In this document: positions 24,231 to 32,375 of the stretch, in pieces
Position numbering within the stretch: the stretch's first letter is position 1
How the letters are laid out: every line of letters starts with the position of its first letter
Assembly: GCF_004339525.1 (NCBI RefSeq)
Contig: NZ_SMGE01000001.1
Coordinates: 5,580,001 to 5,644,000 of the forward strand
From: Flavobacterium sp. 90
Lineage (GTDB): Bacteria > Bacteroidota > Bacteroidia > Flavobacteriales > Flavobacteriaceae
Length of the DNA: 64,000 nt
Direction of reading: 5' to 3'
Notes under the pieces: generated by a model
The model's database searches: none
What the model was told of the DNA's origin: nothing
What the model saw: only the letters and a program-made list of their open reading frames with translations
Position numbers and translations under genes: made by a program

Positions 24231-24313
24231 AAAAAGCACTTCTCATAAAAAATCTTATTTAAAAAAAACATTTATTTTAAGTTAAAATAAGATGAATAAC
24301 TGTTTTTTCGGTG

Positions 24314-24321
24314 TATTTTTG
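24314..24321 (+). promoter_or_regulatory. -7 promoter element TATTTTTG of the helicase gene
   Basis: TATTTTTG fits TAnnTTTG and lies 20 nt before the ATG at 24342. No clear -33 box is found. Confidence 0.45.
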
Positions 24322-24341
24322 CAAAAATCCAAAAATAAACA

Positions 24342-25883
24342 ATGTCTCAAAACACTTTAGAAATAGAAAGAGAAGAGAAAAAAGAACTTTATGCATACCA
24401 AAAAGGCGATATCGATGCCATTTTTGAACGTTTAGATAATGCTCCTTCGAAACATCACTTATTGTACCAATTGCCTACAGGTGGCGGAAAAACAGTAATT
24501 TTTTCCGAAATCGTGCGCCGTTATTTGGCTAATAATGATAAAAAAGTGGTTGTTCTAACGCACCGTATCGAACTTTGTAAACAAACCTCAAAAATGTTAA
24601 AAGGGTTTGGCGTTTCTAATAAAATTATCAATAGTAAAGTAAAAGAATTACCGGATCAGAACGATTTCTCTTGTTTTGTGGCGATGGTAGAAACTTTGAA
24701 AAACCGTATCAATGACGAGAAATTACATCTTGACAACATTGGTTTAGTTATTATTGATGAGGCACATTACAATTCATTCAGAAAATTATTAAACTCATTC
24801 AAAAACGCTTTTATTCTTGGAGTAACAGCAACACCATTGAGTTCGAATATAAAATTACCAATGCACCAGAGTTACGATGAACTTATTGTGGGAGACACTA
24901 TTAGTTCATTGATCGACAAAGGTTTCCTTGCACGTGCTACAACTTATAGTTATGATGTGGGATTGACATCACTAAAAGTAGGTATCAACGGAGATTATAC
25001 CGTAAAATCATCAGATGATTTGTATACCAATACGATCATGCAGGAAAAACTTTTGCATGCCTATACAGAACGTTCGTTAGGTAAGAAAACATTGATTTTC
25101 AACAACGGTATTCATACTTCATTATATGTATATGAAACGTTTAGAGAAGCCGGTTACGACATCAGACACCTTGACAATACAAGTAGTTCTGAAGAACGTA
25201 AAGACATTTTGCAATGGTTCAAAAAGACTCCGGATGCAATTTTGACATCTGTAGGAATCTTAACAACTGGTTTTGACGAACCTACAGTTGAAACAATTAT
25301 CCTGAACAGAGCAACAAAATCATTAACTTTATACTACCAAATGATTGGTCGTGGATCTCGTAAATTACCTGGTAAAGACGAGTTTACAGTAATCGATTTA
25401 GGAAATAATGCAGCACGTTTTGGTCTTTGGAGCGAGCCTGTAAACTGGCAGCACATTTTTAAATCACCAGAGTTTTATTTGGAGAACTTACGTGATGATA
25501 CCGAAATTGAGTTGTATTTCAAATACAGCATGCCACCTGAATTAAGAGCAAAATTCGCTAAAACTGCCGATGTGACTTTTGATGTTGATGAAGAACACAA
25601 ACTAATCATCAAGCAAAATTTACGTTCTAAAGTTGTATTAGACAAATCATTAGAGCAACACGCAGCAATGTGTGTCGACAATACAGAAACATTACAAGAA
25701 GCAAAATCACTAGGAAAAGAGCTTGACGACGATATCGAATGCCGTATCAAACGTTATGCAAAATGTTTGAGCCAATGTAGTAAAAACTACCGCGAATGGC
25801 TGGTTGACGATTACAAACTAAAACTAGTTTTGTTAATTGGTAAAAAGTATCGTGAAAAAATCATGAACGAACCGGACGAATAG
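24342..25883 (+). CDS. Superfamily 2 DEAD/DEAH-box helicase
   Basis: This 513-aa protein has a complete SF2 helicase core: motif I PTGGGKT (45-51), Ia LTHRIEL, II DEAH (139-142), III TATP, then a helicase-C domain with 'TSVGILTTGFDEPTVETIIL' and motif VI 'QMIGRGSRKLPG'. It resembles the SSL2/RecG-like COG1061 group of DNA helicases. Residues ~400-513 form a separate helical tail with four Cys, including 'CRIKRYAKCLSQCSKNYREW'; this could hold a metal or bind a partner. A nuclease domain is not visible. The DNA or RNA target is unknown. Confidence 0.85.
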   Translation: MSQNTLEIEREEKKELYAYQKGDIDAIFERLDNAPSKHHLLYQLPTGGGKTVIFSEIVRRYLANNDKKVVVLTHRIELCKQTSKMLKGFGVSNKIINSKVKELPDQNDFSCFVAMVETLKNRINDEKLHLDNIGLVIIDEAHYNSFRKLLNSFKNAFILGVTATPLSSNIKLPMHQSYDELIVGDTISSLIDKGFLARATTYSYDVGLTSLKVGINGDYTVKSSDDLYTNTIMQEKLLHAYTERSLGKKTLIFNNGIHTSLYVYETFREAGYDIRHLDNTSSSEERKDILQWFKKTPDAILTSVGILTTGFDEPTVETIILNRATKSLTLYYQMIGRGSRKLPGKDEFTVIDLGNNAARFGLWSEPVNWQHIFKSPEFYLENLRDDTEIELYFKYSMPPELRAKFAKTADVTFDVDEEHKLIIKQNLRSKVVLDKSLEQHAAMCVDNTETLQEAKSLGKELDDDIECRIKRYAKCLSQCSKNYREWLVDDYKLKLVLLIGKKYREKIMNEPDE

Positions 25884-25923
25884 GAAAGATTTGTTTCAAG
25901 TTTTGTTGTTTCAGGTTTCAAGT

Positions 25924-25946
25924 TGTCACGCTGAGCGAAGTCGAAG
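25924..25946. repeat. Short dispersed repeat GTCACGCTGAGCGAAGTCGA
   Basis: This 23-bp sequence recurs with two changes at 54274-54296. The whole gap 25884-26238 between the two helicase genes is a mosaic of four repeat families and contains no gene. Confidence 0.6.
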
Positions 25947-25969
25947 CGTTTCAATTAAAAGATTACATA

Positions 25970-26002
25970 ATCTTTGTCAAAGTTTAAAACTTTGACAAAG
26001 AT
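25970..26002. repeat. 33-bp perfect palindrome, copy 1
   Basis: ATCTTTGTCAAAGTTT is followed by one A and by its exact reverse complement, giving 16-bp arms with a 1-nt centre. Copies at 49303-49335 (identical) and 51531-51563 (one change) show this is a repeat family and not chance. Confidence 0.85.
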
Positions 26003-26042
26003 ATTTCAGTTGGAATTAAGAAATAATATTTATAAAGTTATA

Positions 26043-26124
26043 TCATTTCAAAGAAGGAGAAATCACACTAGTATTACACAAAGTTTGTCAAATATTGGTT
26101 GTGATTTCTCCTTCTTTGAAATGA
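26043..26124. repeat. Inverted-repeat element of the GTCATTTC...GAGAAATCACAC family, copy 2
   Basis: The 25-bp arms 26043-26067 and 26100-26124 (TCATTTCAAAGAAGGAGAAA...) are perfect inverted repeats around a 32-bp core. This is a shorter version of the elements at 14452, 29673 and 49349, with compensating changes in both arms. Confidence 0.8.
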
Positions 26125-26206
26125 CAAAAAAATAAAAGAACCAAAGGTTCTAAAAAAAATCATTTTAATCTGAGTAATCTGTGGCAGAAATCAGATCTCT
26201 AAATCA

Positions 26207-26224
26207 TCCCGATAGCTATCGGGA
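26207..26224. repeat. Palindrome TCCCGATAGCTATCGGGA
   Basis: This 18-bp perfect palindrome lies 15 nt before the DEAD-box helicase ATG. The same core lies within a 32-bp palindrome between ilvB and ilvN (41380-41411). Confidence 0.75.
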
Positions 26225-26238
26225 CTAAAATACAAAGT

Positions 26239-27573
26239 ATGTCTAAACAATTCTCATCATTAGGAATTTCAGCACCAATTTTAAAAGCTTTAAGCGAATT
26301 GAATATTGTTGAACCAACAGAAATTCAGCAAAAAACAATTCCGTTACTTTTATCTGAAAGTCATGATGTTGTAGGTTTAGCAAAAACCGGAACCGGTAAA
26401 ACAGCCGCTTTCGGATTGCCTTTATTGCAATTAATCAATACAGAATCTTCTGTTGTTCAAGCCGTTATTTTGGTTCCAACCAGAGAACTTGGACAACAAA
26501 TATTCAGAAATTTAGAGGATTTTGGAAAACACATTCCAAATATCTCTATAGCTTCAACTTGTGGTGGAATCCCCATTAAGCCACAAATTGAACGTCTTGC
26601 ACAACCAACACATATTGTTGTAGCAACACCTGGACGTTTAATCGATTTGATTCAGCGTAAAGCAATTGACTTAAAACAAGCTGAATATTTAGTTTTGGAC
26701 GAGGCCGATGAAATGGTTTCAATTCTAAAAGAAAGCTTAGACGAAATCGTAGCTGAACTTCCTAAAAAACACCGCACTTTATTGTTCTCTGCAACTTTAC
26801 CGGGAACAATCAAACAATTGATTCAGAATTACTTAAACAAAAATGTAGTTCAGGTTAGCGCTAACATGGAAACTATTGGTAACCAAGGAATTGATCACGA
26901 ATATATTGTTGTAGATCCAATCGAGAAATTGGATGTTTTAATGCATTTTCTAAATTCAAAAGATGGCGAACGCGGAATCATTTTCTGTAAAACTAAAGCT
27001 GCAGTAAATAAATTAGCTAAAAATCTGGCTATAAATCGCTTTTCTTCCGGAGCGCTTCACGGAAGTTTATCACAAGGAATCAGAGACCGAATCATGGAAC
27101 AATTTCGTGAAGGACATATTAATATTCTGGTTGCTACAGATTTAGCCGCGAGAGGAATCGACGTAAAAGAGATTTCATATGTGGTAAATTATCATTTGCC
27201 TGATACTTATGAAAACTACGTTCACAGAAGTGGAAGAACTGCAAGAGCAGGAGCAAAGGGACTTTCTTTAACTGTTTTGCAAGAGGAAGAAGTTGTTGAA
27301 ATTCCGGAATTCGAAAAAGAATTAGGAATTAAATTTACTAAATTCCAGAAACCTTCTGTTGCAAGTTTAGAAGAAAATAATACGCTTTTATGGGCGAAAC
27401 AAATCTTCAAAACAAAACCAAATCACGATATTTCAACAGATTTAAAAACAAAGGTAAAAACTGTTTTTCACCATCTTACTAAAGATGAATTAATTGAAAA
27501 ATTGATGGCAAATTATGTTTTACAAAACAAAGTTGAAGTAGCCGAAAAACCTGTTAAAAAATTCAAAAAGTAA
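26239..27573 (+). CDS. DEAD-box RNA helicase
   Basis: This 444-aa ATP-dependent RNA helicase has the canonical motifs: Q motif region 'VEPTEIQQKTIP', I AKTGTGKT (48-55), Ia PTRELGQQ, GG, Ib TPGRLID, II DEAD (154-157), III SAT, IV IIFCKTK, V ATDLAARGID and VI HRSGRTARAG. After the helicase core comes a C-terminal extension of about 80 residues with a Lys-rich end (EKPVKKFKK), typical of RNA-binding tails. It probably acts in ribosome assembly or mRNA turnover, often cold-induced. Which specific member (RhlE, DbpA or CsdA type) is not clear. Confidence 0.95.
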   Translation: MSKQFSSLGISAPILKALSELNIVEPTEIQQKTIPLLLSESHDVVGLAKTGTGKTAAFGLPLLQLINTESSVVQAVILVPTRELGQQIFRNLEDFGKHIPNISIASTCGGIPIKPQIERLAQPTHIVVATPGRLIDLIQRKAIDLKQAEYLVLDEADEMVSILKESLDEIVAELPKKHRTLLFSATLPGTIKQLIQNYLNKNVVQVSANMETIGNQGIDHEYIVVDPIEKLDVLMHFLNSKDGERGIIFCKTKAAVNKLAKNLAINRFSSGALHGSLSQGIRDRIMEQFREGHINILVATDLAARGIDVKEISYVVNYHLPDTYENYVHRSGRTARAGAKGLSLTVLQEEEVVEIPEFEKELGIKFTKFQKPSVASLEENNTLLWAKQIFKTKPNHDISTDLKTKVKTVFHHLTKDELIEKLMANYVLQNKVEVAEKPVKKFKK

Positions 27574-27656
27574 CATTCTGAATTATTAATTTTCGTAGTT
27601 TCTGTTGTATTTTTATAGGGTATTCTAAACCTTAAAAAAACAACAGAAAGTTACCT

Positions 27657-28181
27657 ATGGAAACTATTGAAATAAAAAGAATAACAATACAGGAAATTGA
27701 TCAATTGAAAGAAATTGGCCGAAAAACTTTTCAGGAAACATTTTCAGAATCAAATGATGATGAAAATATGACAAAGTATCTTGACGAAAAATTCTCCAAC
27801 GACAAATTAACCGAAGAACTTAACAATAAAGATTCTGAATTTTATTTTGCTACGCTTGAGAATAATGTTATTGGTTATTTAAAAGTAAATTTTGGCGAAT
27901 CTCAAACCGAGTTACAAGATGATAAGGCATTGGAAATAGAGAGAATCTACGTTTCGAAAGATTTCCATGGTAAAAAAGTCGGACAATTGCTTTACGAAAA
28001 AGCGATTCAAATAGCCCAAAACAAAAATGTTGACTACGTTTGGTTAGGTGTCTGGGAAGAAAATCATCGAGCTTTAAGTTTTTATAAAAAGAATGGTTTT
28101 GTTGAATTTGACAAACACATTTTTAGACTTGGAAATGATGAACAGACCGATATTATGATGAAAATCAAACTAATAAATTAA
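27657..28181 (+). CDS. GNAT-family N-acetyltransferase
   Basis: This 174-aa protein contains the GNAT fold: N-terminal 'QEIDQLKEIGRKTFQETFSE', core 'ALEIERIYVSKDFHGKKVGQ', which carries the acetyl-CoA-binding (Q/R)xxGx(G/A)-like turn as HGKKVGQ, and C-terminal 'YVWLGVWEENHRALSFYKKN' followed by GFVEFDKH. It transfers an acetyl group from acetyl-CoA to an amine; the substrate is unknown. The SpeG/PaiA-like layout makes polyamines or protein N-termini possible. It is apparently monocistronic. Confidence 0.85.
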   Translation: METIEIKRITIQEIDQLKEIGRKTFQETFSESNDDENMTKYLDEKFSNDKLTEELNNKDSEFYFATLENNVIGYLKVNFGESQTELQDDKALEIERIYVSKDFHGKKVGQLLYEKAIQIAQNKNVDYVWLGVWEENHRALSFYKKNGFVEFDKHIFRLGNDEQTDIMMKIKLIN

Positions 28182-28303
28182 TTTTTCTAAGTATCAAAAG
28201 AAAATCTTAAATGGATTTTTTATTTGAAATTATAATGTTAAATTTATAGAACTGCAAAGTAAAAATAGTTTTACTCATAAATCCTACTTAATAAACAACA
28301 TAT

Positions 28304-29575
28304 ATGAAAATAGTCATCATAGGAGGTGGTTTTGCAGGAATCAATCTCGCAAAAGAGCTTGTAAACCATCCTCAAATACAAGTAACGCTTGTAGACAAAA
28401 ACAATTACAATTTTTTCCCACCATTAATATATCAGGTTGCAACCGCATTTTTAGAACCCTCAAGCATTAGTTATCCCTTTAGAAAATTCTTTGCCGGCAA
28501 AAAAAATCTACAATTTCGTTTAGGCGAATTACTTTCTGTAGTTCCTGCTGAGAATAAAATAATCCTCAGCAATGGAGAATTAACCTACGATTACTTGGTT
28601 TTTGCTACGGGAGCCGAAACAAGCTATTTTGGTATGGAAAACGTAATGAAAAACGCCATTCCGATGAAAACCTTAAATGATGCCATTGAAATGCGTAATG
28701 CATTGCTAAAAAACCTTGAAAAAGCTGCTATTACAAAAGATATGCGCAAACGCCGTAAACTATTGACGATCGTAGTTGCCGGAGGTGGACCAACAGGAGT
28801 AGAAGTTTCAGGAATGTTTGCCGAAATGCGAAAAAACATTCTATTGAAAGAATATCCAGAATTAGAAACTTCAGCCAGTAATGTTTATTTGGTCGATGGG
28901 GGAGACGCACTACTCTCTCCTATGAGTGAAGCTTCTCAAAAAGATACTCTGGAAGCATTAACAAAATTGGGAGTTGTAGTTAAGCTACATACCAGGGTAA
29001 CTGATTATGTTGATGATACAGTATTTTTTGCAAACGGAGAAACGATCAAAACTAAAAATTTAATTTGGGCAGCTGGAGTTTCTGCCAAACTTTTTGACGG
29101 AATTCCACAAGAAAGTTATGGTCGCGGACGACGCATGGCAACAGATCAATATAATAAAGTAAATGGTTTTGAAAACATTTATGCAATTGGCGATACCGCA
29201 ATTTTAGCCGGAGATAAAAATTTCCCGGACGGACATCCGCAAGTTGCTCAGGTCGCAATTCAACAAGGATTAAATTTAGCCAAAAACTTTAAAGCTTTAG
29301 CTCAAAACAAACCTCTTAAACCATTTGCATACAATGACAAAGGATCTATGGCAATTATTGGAAAAAATAAAGCCGTAGTTGATTTACCAAGTCCAAAATG
29401 GCATTTTAAAGGTTTCTTTGCGTGGGTTATTTGGTTATTCATTCACTTAATTTCTTTAATAACATACAGAAACAGATTAAATACTTTCTGGAATTGGATG
29501 GTTGCTTATTTTGCAAGAGATCAATCTCTGAGAATGATTATCAGACCAGAGAAAAGATCTTTAGAAGATAAATAA
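28304..29575 (+). CDS. Type II NADH dehydrogenase (NDH-2)
   Basis: This 423-aa flavoprotein has two dinucleotide-binding motifs, GGGFAGINLAKEL at the N-terminus (FAD) and VVAGGGPTGVEVSG in the middle (NADH), plus 'NIYAIGDTAILAGD' near the FAD. The C-terminal hydrophobic helix 'FFAWVIWLFIHLISLITYRN' anchors it to the inner membrane, as in classic NDH-2. It passes electrons from NADH to menaquinone without pumping protons. A terminator (29628-29660) follows. Confidence 0.9.
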   Translation: MKIVIIGGGFAGINLAKELVNHPQIQVTLVDKNNYNFFPPLIYQVATAFLEPSSISYPFRKFFAGKKNLQFRLGELLSVVPAENKIILSNGELTYDYLVFATGAETSYFGMENVMKNAIPMKTLNDAIEMRNALLKNLEKAAITKDMRKRRKLLTIVVAGGGPTGVEVSGMFAEMRKNILLKEYPELETSASNVYLVDGGDALLSPMSEASQKDTLEALTKLGVVVKLHTRVTDYVDDTVFFANGETIKTKNLIWAAGVSAKLFDGIPQESYGRGRRMATDQYNKVNGFENIYAIGDTAILAGDKNFPDGHPQVAQVAIQQGLNLAKNFKALAQNKPLKPFAYNDKGSMAIIGKNKAVVDLPSPKWHFKGFFAWVIWLFIHLISLITYRNRLNTFWNWMVAYFARDQSLRMIIRPEKRSLEDK

Positions 29576-29627
29576 AATTTAAATCTTTGTAAATACCAGA
29601 TTCCAATTGTATTGTGAATTTTATAAA

Positions 29628-29660
29628 AAAGCCAAAATCTAGTAAGATTTTGGCTTTTTT
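29628..29660. terminator. Terminator of the NDH-2 gene
   Basis: AAAGCCAAAATCT (29628-29640) pairs with AGATTTTGGCTTT (29645-29657) around AGTA, followed by T's; an A-run precedes it, so it could also work for the converging exporter gene. Confidence 0.85.
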
Positions 29661-29672
29661 TATATCCAGTTT

Positions 29673-29770
29673 GTCATTTCGACGAAGGAGAAATCACACT
29701 AGAAATTCCATCTCTAAAGTCGCCAATCTTTGTCGAATTCCGCGTGTGATTTCTCCTCCGTCGAAATGAC
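29673..29770. repeat. Inverted-repeat element GTCATTTCGA...GAGAAATCACAC family, copy 3
   Basis: The 27-bp arms 29673-29699 and 29744-29770 differ at one position, with a 44-bp core containing 'GCCAATCTTTGTCGAATTCC'. The core word is shared with copies 1 and 4. It fills the gap between the convergent NDH-2 and exporter genes. Confidence 0.85.
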
Positions 29771-29802
29771 AAGATTGTGTGAAAATTTTTAATTTACTTT
29801 TT

Positions 29803-31032
29803 CTAATGCCCAACTACAACATCGTCAGTTTCAGAAATTTCTACTTTTTCTTTAATAAAACGTTTACCAATATTCAAAACTATAAAAGCTATAACTGTAG
29901 TAACTGTCATGATTAAAATCATCGGCACTACAGAATCTTTTACAAAAATCCCCACTGCAAACGAAGCCAATGCTCCTAAACCTAGTTGAATAGCTCCCAT
30001 CAAAGCTGAAGCACTTCCTGCATTTTTAGCAAATGGAGCCATCGTAAGTCCGGCTGTATTTGGGTTTGAAATTCCCAAACAACCCAGGAATAAAAACAAC
30101 ATTGCGATAGTTTGATACAATCCCAACAAATTATTAAATGCTAATATTAAGAACACAATTGTAATAAAAGATTGTAAAATTAATGCGGCGAAAATCATTT
30201 GTTCACTTGAAAATTTCTTTAGTAAAATTGAATTTAACTGACTTGAACCTATAAAACTTACAGACATAAAGGCAAAAATCCATCCGTAAGTTTTAGCATC
30301 AACATGATAAATATCCATAAAAATGATCGGAGAGGCCGCTACGTATGTAAATAAGCCCGAAAAAGCAATTGAACCTGTAAATGCGTAAGTATAAAATTGC
30401 GGTTCTTTAAGTACTTTTAAAAAGTTAAGAATAATAGGTTTTGGTTTTAAAGAAATAGATGTATCCGGTTTATAACTATTTGGCAAACCAATTTGAGATG
30501 CGATTAAAATTGCGATTCCCATAAACATTAAGATCAAAAATACCGTATGCCAGCCATAATCTTCAGTTACATATCCACCAATTGTTGGTGCTAACATTGG
30601 CGAAAGCCCCAAAACAAGCATTAAAAGCGAAAATACTTTTGGAATATCCTTTACCGGAAATAAATCCCGAACCATTGCTACAGAAGCGACTGTTGCAGCA
30701 CAACTACCAATTGCCTGAATGAAACGTAAAAAGATAAAACTATCAATATCTGCAATATAAACACAACCTAATGAGGCTAATATATAAACCATTAATCCAA
30801 TAAAAAGAGGTTTTTTGCGTCCAAAACGATCTAATAAAGGTCCATAAAGCAATTGTCCAGCCGAAATTCCGATAAAATAACTGGATAAACTCATAGAAAC
30901 TTTGGCAACAGTAGTATGTAAATCTTTGGCAATACCAGAGAATCCGGGTAAATACATATCAATTGAAAAAGGACCAAGTGCGGTTAAAGAACCTAAAATA
31001 AGGATTAGCTGAATGTATTTTTTTGTTGTCAT
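29803..31032 (-). CDS. Bcr/CflA-type multidrug exporter (MFS)
   Basis: I start this at the ATG at 31032 (409 aa); the longer frame adds 27 residues unlike the family's N-terminus. Twelve hydrophobic segments are visible, beginning 'KYIQLILILGSLTALGPFSI' then DMYLPGF, the Bcr/CflA drug:H+ antiporter signature. Motif A appears as 'GPLLDRFGRKKPLFIGLMVY'. It is predicted to export small drugs across the inner membrane by proton antiport. The substrate is unknown. It is apparently monocistronic and converges on NDH-2. Confidence 0.9.
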   Translation of the reverse strand: MTTKKYIQLILILGSLTALGPFSIDMYLPGFSGIAKDLHTTVAKVSMSLSSYFIGISAGQLLYGPLLDRFGRKKPLFIGLMVYILASLGCVYIADIDSFIFLRFIQAIGSCAATVASVAMVRDLFPVKDIPKVFSLLMLVLGLSPMLAPTIGGYVTEDYGWHTVFLILMFMGIAILIASQIGLPNSYKPDTSISLKPKPIILNFLKVLKEPQFYTYAFTGSIAFSGLFTYVAASPIIFMDIYHVDAKTYGWIFAFMSVSFIGSSQLNSILLKKFSSEQMIFAALILQSFITIVFLILAFNNLLGLYQTIAMLFLFLGCLGISNPNTAGLTMAPFAKNAGSASALMGAIQLGLGALASFAVGIFVKDSVVPMILIMTVTTVIAFIVLNIGKRFIKEKVEISETDDVVVGH

Positions 31033-31183
31033 TTTCTTAAAAAAGTGCTTATAATTTTTTACAAAGGTAAAGATTTCATACCTTGTAGTATAATCAAAAA
31101 CTTTTTTAGTCAAAGTTTGATTTTATTACGCATTAGTTAGATTACTAAAAATCATTTAAACACTAATCTTAAATCTAAAAATT

Positions 31184-31603
31184 ATGAAAAATTACATTTT
31201 ACTATTCACACTTATTTTTACAACAATTTCATTCGCACAAACAATCGTATCTAAAAAAGAAGATGCAAATCCGGAGCAGTATGCGTTATTGCAAAAAGTT
31301 AATCAATATTATCCCGACATTACATTAAACAAAACGGTTACAAACTTTTATGCTGATGGTAATATTATTGATACACATCAGGAATTTGATTTAGCAACTT
31401 CAAAATTTTCAACTTACAAAATTGGACTTGAGCCGGATAATAAAAAATTATTATTCGAATATTCGTCTGATGAAACCGGAAAAGTTTACGGAGACGTTAC
31501 AATTTTTAAAGGAAATGCTTTGAGAACAACTTTTTCAGAAAAAAACAATGAAATAAACGTTTCTTTAAATGGAAAATCAGTTTATACAAAAAAACTAAAA
31601 TAA
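31184..31603 (+). CDS. Secreted protein of unknown function
   Basis: This 139-aa protein has a Sec signal peptide (MKNYILLFTLIFTTISFAQ, cleavage near FAQ-T). The mature part is beta-rich ('TNFYADGNIIDTHQEFDLAT', 'GKVYGDVTIFKGNALRTTFS') and may form a small beta sandwich. I do not recognise a family. It has its own terminator at 31627-31661. Confidence 0.65.
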   Translation: MKNYILLFTLIFTTISFAQTIVSKKEDANPEQYALLQKVNQYYPDITLNKTVTNFYADGNIIDTHQEFDLATSKFSTYKIGLEPDNKKLLFEYSSDETGKVYGDVTIFKGNALRTTFSEKNNEINVSLNGKSVYTKKLK

Positions 31604-31626
31604 AACAATAAAAGTTACAGTTATAG

Positions 31627-31661
31627 AAAAAGCATACGCCACAACAGCGTGTGCTTTTTTT
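31627..31661 (+). terminator. Terminator
   Basis: AAAAAGCATACGC (31627-31639) pairs with GCGTGTGCTTTTT (31647-31659) with one mismatch, followed by a T-run, 24 nt after the secreted-protein stop. Confidence 0.8.
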
Positions 31662-31700
31662 AATTTATATTTGACGCATATTTATTAGAAAATTTATTTA

Positions 31701-32081
31701 ATGAAAAAGTTTATTCTATTATTGACATTGATTTCATTTACAGCGTATTCTCAAAATCGTTTTACAGGAACCTGGAGCACTGAAAATTGCAAGGATTGCA
31801 GCAAAAAATATATTTTAAAAATAAATATAGCACAATCTGTGAGTCAAATATATGGAACCGCCGAAATTGTAAGCGACGACAAAGAGCTAAATTCGGGAAT
31901 TATGGAAATTACCGGATATGTTTATGTTTTAGGCGACAGAGCTCAGATTAGGATTAAAAGCAAAGATGGTTTATCAGCAAGTGCAGTTCTTGTTGCAAAT
32001 GATGGCGCAATGCAATTCAATAAAAGAGGCGGATCTGATTTAATCCCAAAAGAAACGATTCTGACTAAGTTATACGATTAA
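31701..32081 (+). CDS. Secreted protein of unknown function
   Basis: This 126-aa protein has a signal peptide (MKKFILLLTLISFTAYSQ). The mature part starts 'NRFTGTWSTENCKDCSKKYI' with a CxxC pair, then 'LKINIAQSVSQIYGTAEIVS' and 'ITGYVYVLGDRAQIRIKSKD', a beta-barrel-like pattern reminiscent of small periplasmic proteins of the DUF2147 or lipocalin kind. No firm family. Translation starts 40 nt after the preceding terminator, so it is transcribed separately. Confidence 0.6.
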   Translation: MKKFILLLTLISFTAYSQNRFTGTWSTENCKDCSKKYILKINIAQSVSQIYGTAEIVSDDKELNSGIMEITGYVYVLGDRAQIRIKSKDGLSASAVLVANDGAMQFNKRGGSDLIPKETILTKLYD

Positions 32082-32375
32082 TAAGCGCTTTTAAAAGCGT
32101 ATACATTTTGAACTATAATTTATATTATGTAAAATAGAATGTTTTAGAATTTGCCCTTGTTCAGTTTCCTTGCTGTATTCCTTAAACAAATTTTATTTCT
32201 TCCAAATATCTGCTCTTTTTAAGGCTTTCAAAATATTTAAATGAATTTTAAGCCTTAGAATTAAATATTTTTTTGTAATTTTTTAAAATATTTAGATTCT
32301 CACAAAGATGCTTTCGTTGTAAGAGTTTATTTTATTATTTTTACATTCGATACTTTAAAAAAATTATCAAAATAT

